Shown here: piece after piece, positions 6,959 through 8,491 of the stretch | Numbering within the stretch: the first letter of the stretch is position 1 | Layout of the letters: the number at the start of each line of letters is the position of its first letter | NCBI GenBank assembly: GCA_016217875.1 | Contig: JACRFN010000133.1 | Coordinates: 1 to 8,491, forward strand | Length of the DNA: 8,491 nucleotides | Direction of reading: 5' to 3' | DNA from: Candidatus Kerfeldbacteria bacterium | Lineage (GTDB): Bacteria; Patescibacteriota; Patescibacteriia; Veblenbacterales; UBA10138 | The notes under the pieces: generated by a model | What the model saw: the letters and a program-made list of their open reading frames with translations, nothing else | Database searches by the model: none | Told to the model about the DNA's origin: nothing | Position numbers and translations under genes: made by a program

Positions 6959-7104
6959 AATAATAAATCCGCTTTGTTTATCGGTCGTTGCATTTTTATC
7001 CACTTTTTTATTCATTTTTAACTAATCCGTTTTTATGTCCGGCTGGACATAAAAACGGATTGGTTAAGTTATAGGATTAGTTATATATAAATTCTACCGT
7101 CTAG
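6959..7104. other. Convergent intergenic spacer
   Basis: AT-rich spacer between two convergent genes. Apart from palindrome copy 2 it holds T-rich stretches (about 6992-7020) and one near-match to a DnaA box (TTATCCACT, 6996-7004). I see no gene and no classical stem-plus-T-run terminator here. Confidence 0.6.
7018..7067. repeat. Palindromic element, copy 2 (between the convergent genes)
   Basis: A 50-bp inverted repeat: arms 7018-7040 and 7045-7067 pair over 23 positions with a single G-T wobble around a GGCT loop. The inner 17 bp (7024-7040 with 7045-7061) are perfect. Bases 7025-7051 are 26 of 27 identical to copy 1 at 6347-6373. It sits 59 bp after the stop of the Cas2/PaaX-like gene and 37 bp after the stop of the convergent surface protein gene, so it could also act as a bidirectional terminator, although no run of T follows it on either strand. 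Confidence 0.9.
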
Positions 7105-8491
7105 TTAAGGCGTGGTGGCGGGCGCCACGGCCAGCGGGTCAGTGGCGGTGGGGGTAGAAGTATCAGTTGGCGTCGTACTACTAGCCGTACTGTCAGTCGA
7201 CGTAGTAGAGGTTGAAGTATCAGTGGTTGGAGTAGTGCTAGTGTCAGTAGCTGCCGGGGTGGTGGTATCAGTGGGCGTGGTGGTGGTCCCCTCGACTACG
7301 CTCGGGGCAAGTGTGGTATCAGTCGGTGTCGTGGCGGTGCCGGTGGCTGTTTCAGTTGTCGTTGAGGTTGATTCTGTAGCCGCTGGCGCCGTCGGCGTAC
7401 TATTCGTTGTTTGCTGACTACTGATTGTTGATTGTTGACTGTTGTTTGTTGATAGTTGGCTGTTGGCATCAGCATTCGTAACATCCACGGCCCACCAGTC
7501 AAAGGCCACTTCGCTGGTTACACCCTGGGCCAGGGAGACGGTGAAACTGCCGGCGTCAACCTGGGTCACGGCCAGGCTCTGTGTCAGCGCCACTTTGGGC
7601 GTGAGGAACACTTTCATACCGGGTTTAACCTCGGGCGCGCTCACGGTAACTGACAAGGCGCCGACCGGTACGACGCCCGAACCGATAGTGGCGCGAGTGC
7701 TATCTGCGTTATCCAGCACCAAGGCTCGGACCTTGACTACGTCAACAGCCAACTGACCAGTGGAACTAACAACAAACAACTGTTTACCGGAGGCGGTGCC
7801 AAAGTATATGAGGTAGCCGTTGAACGCGTCGCCCACTGTACCCTCAACCAATGTGCCTTGGACCAAATCATGAGCCGCGATATTCACTCCCTCCTTAGTG
7901 GCAAGTGACTTAGCCATAACCCGACCGTCATAAGTCACTTGGAACTGCTCGCTCCACACCAAATAATCAAGCGGCGAGGAGCCGGCAGTAGAAAGCGCCA
8001 GCGCAGCGCGAGTGGCGGTAACTGGATCAGCCGAGGTTTGCGCAATAGACACAGCTGACCCGACTGAAGTTGCTGGAATATTACCCAAACTCACTGTGCC
8101 ATCAGGATTCACGCTAGAGGTGACGGCCACTGAAGCAATGTTCTTCATTCGGCCGTCTTTATCCAAACGCACCAAGGAGCCTACGGCCAAATCGCCGCCG
8201 ATACCAACCGAGCCGCCGATTTCGGCATCAGAAATAGTTTGCAACGACCCCACCGCTATCTTGCCGGACAAAGTAGCGTCACCGTTTTCCAAAATGTTGA
8301 ACTTGGTTTCGCCATTCACTTTGGCGTCAAAAATGCTACGGCTGGCGTTAACATCAGGCTGGCCAATACCCACCGAGCCATCCACGCTCGTAAGGTCTAA
8401 TGACAATGGCGTACCCGCGGCGGTAACCTTCATCATACCAGCCACTTCTCCGCCAGTGGACGAAAGGTACTGTCCGGCCGAAGGATCATAC
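7105..8491 (-). CDS. C-terminal part of a large repetitive surface-type protein (5' end beyond window)
   Basis: The reading frame is open from the window edge (8490) to TAA at 7107-7105, 461 codons; an internal GTG at 8445 is not a likely true start. The protein is Gly/Ala/Val/Thr/Ser-rich and beta-structured, with short recurring strands such as NGETKFNILENGDATLSGKI and AEIGGSVGIGGDLAVGSL that resemble phage-tail-fibre or adhesin stalk repeats. Visible residues about 267-336 (GVVPVGALSVTVSAPEVKPG ... EVAFDWWAVD) look like a beta-sandwich module that I recall as common near the C termini of Parcubacteria surface proteins; this is memory, not a search. Residues about 339-461 are a disordered Ser/Thr/Pro/Gln tail, made partly from a 7-bp repeat array and one palindromic insert. 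No sortase motif, C-terminal membrane anchor or charged tail is visible. Export is inferred, since any signal peptide lies outside the window. Possible roles are attachment or a cell-surface fibre. Confidence 0.7.
   Translation of the reverse strand, partial: YDPSAGQYLSSTGGEVAGMMKVTAAGTPLSLDLTSVDGSVGIGQPDVNASRSIFDAKVNGETKFNILENGDATLSGKIAVGSLQTISDAEIGGSVGIGGDLAVGSLVRLDKDGRMKNIASVAVTSSVNPDGTVSLGNIPATSVGSAVSIAQTSADPVTATRAALALSTAGSSPLDYLVWSEQFQVTYDGRVMAKSLATKEGVNIAAHDLVQGTLVEGTVGDAFNGYLIYFGTASGKQLFVVSSTGQLAVDVVKVRALVLDNADSTRATIGSGVVPVGALSVTVSAPEVKPGMKVFLTPKVALTQSLAVTQVDAGSFTVSLAQGVTSEVAFDWWAVDVTNADANSQLSTNNSQQSTISSQQTTNSTPTAPAATESTSTTTETATGTATTPTDTTLAPSVVEGTTTTPTDTTTPAATDTSTTPTTDTSTSTTSTDSTASSTTPTDTSTPTATDPLAVAPATTP
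7108..7398 (-). repeat. Low-complexity Thr/Ser/Pro-rich coding tail
   Basis: The last 97 codons of the surface protein gene consist almost wholly of Thr, Ser, Pro, Ala and Asp, in recurring short units such as TTPTDT, STPTATD and TTSTDST. The plus strand correspondingly reads as G/T-rich near-repeats (ggtgtc, gtagtc, gtggtatcagt). Such tails usually form extended linkers on exported proteins and change length by slippage. Confidence 0.75.
7288..7307. repeat. Short palindromic insert in frame in the surface protein gene (encodes LAPSVVEG)
   Basis: CCCCTCGACTACGCTCGGGG can fold into a 6-bp stem (7290-7295 with 7302-7307, one G-T pair) around the loop CTACGC. In the minus-strand protein it encodes Pro-Ser-Val-Val-Glu-Gly within LAPSVVEG, an abrupt break in a tail otherwise made of Thr, Pro, Ser, Ala and Asp. 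The sequence resembles the widespread CTTCGACTACGCTCAG-type interspersed palindrome that I recall from many bacterial genomes. It keeps the frame. Confidence 0.6.
7402..7464 (-). repeat. In-frame array of the 7-bp repeat (9 units)
   Basis: On the minus strand the units from 7464 downward are AACAGCC, AACTATC, AACAAAC, AACAGTC, AACAATC, AACAATC, AGTAGTC, AGCAAAC and AACGAAT. The period of seven is exact over 63 bp. Three units equal seven codons, so the protein shows a heptapeptide repeat: NSQLSTN, NSQQSTI, SSQQTTN. It is the same unit family as the arrays at 4817-4872 and 4889-4923. Confidence 0.8.

Noticed and set aside
7112..7417. A Val/Ser/Gly-rich 101-codon open frame on the plus strand opposite the Thr-rich tail
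   Set aside because: Its composition is the mirror of the Thr/Ser/Pro codons on the other strand; no start signal or domain supports it.

Overview
The window reads as a chromosomal segment of a Patescibacteria (Candidate Phyla Radiation) bacterium, probably from the Parcubacteria side. The evidence is a compact RpoB (1130 aa), an RpoC with a long coiled-coil insert near its N terminus, a MurE-type ligase without the usual N-terminal UDP-sugar-binding domain, a PaaX/Cas2-like protein of the kind often seen in these genomes, and a large Thr/Ser-rich surface-type protein. The phylum call is inferred from protein character, not from rRNA. All visible stop codons are TAA, so the sequence says nothing about UGA recoding.

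Layout from left to right. Positions 1-1151 (minus strand) are the first 383 codons of rpoC, cut by the window edge. Positions 1162-4554 (minus) are a complete rpoB, with 10 nt between the two genes, so they form one rpoBC operon. Positions 4555-4911 are intergenic. They hold a good sigma70-type promoter for rpoBC (TTGACA, 17 bp, TACACT), a leader of about 140 nt with a 14-bp palindrome and a strong Shine-Dalgarno, a possible 35-codon leader ORF, an intrinsic terminator for the gene upstream, and two inverted arrays of a degenerate 7-bp repeat. Positions 4912-6234 (minus) are a MurE-like Mur ligase whose last codons and stop lie inside one of these arrays.

Positions 6235-6409 are a divergent promoter region. 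Both flanking genes have a -10 box placed so that transcription would begin at or next to the start codon, so both look leaderless. Positions 6410-6958 (plus) encode a winged-helix plus Cas2/PaaX-fold protein. It is bracketed by two near-identical long palindromes (core 26 of 27 bases identical), one beside its promoter and one after its stop. Positions 7105-8491 (minus) are the C-terminal 461 codons of a large repetitive surface-type protein. Its tail carries an in-frame array of the same 7-bp repeat and an in-frame copy of a short palindromic element encoding LAPSVVEG.

Functionally, rpoBC is core transcription and the Mur ligase is peptidoglycan precursor synthesis. The Cas2/PaaX-like gene with its paired palindromes and the repeat-seeded surface gene are the accessory part. 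No CRISPR array, tRNA, rRNA or recognisable transposase was seen. The signals most worth following are the palindrome pair around the Cas2/PaaX-like gene and the 7-bp repeat family, which occurs in three arrays in this window and appears to supply coding sequence and a stop codon to its host genes.
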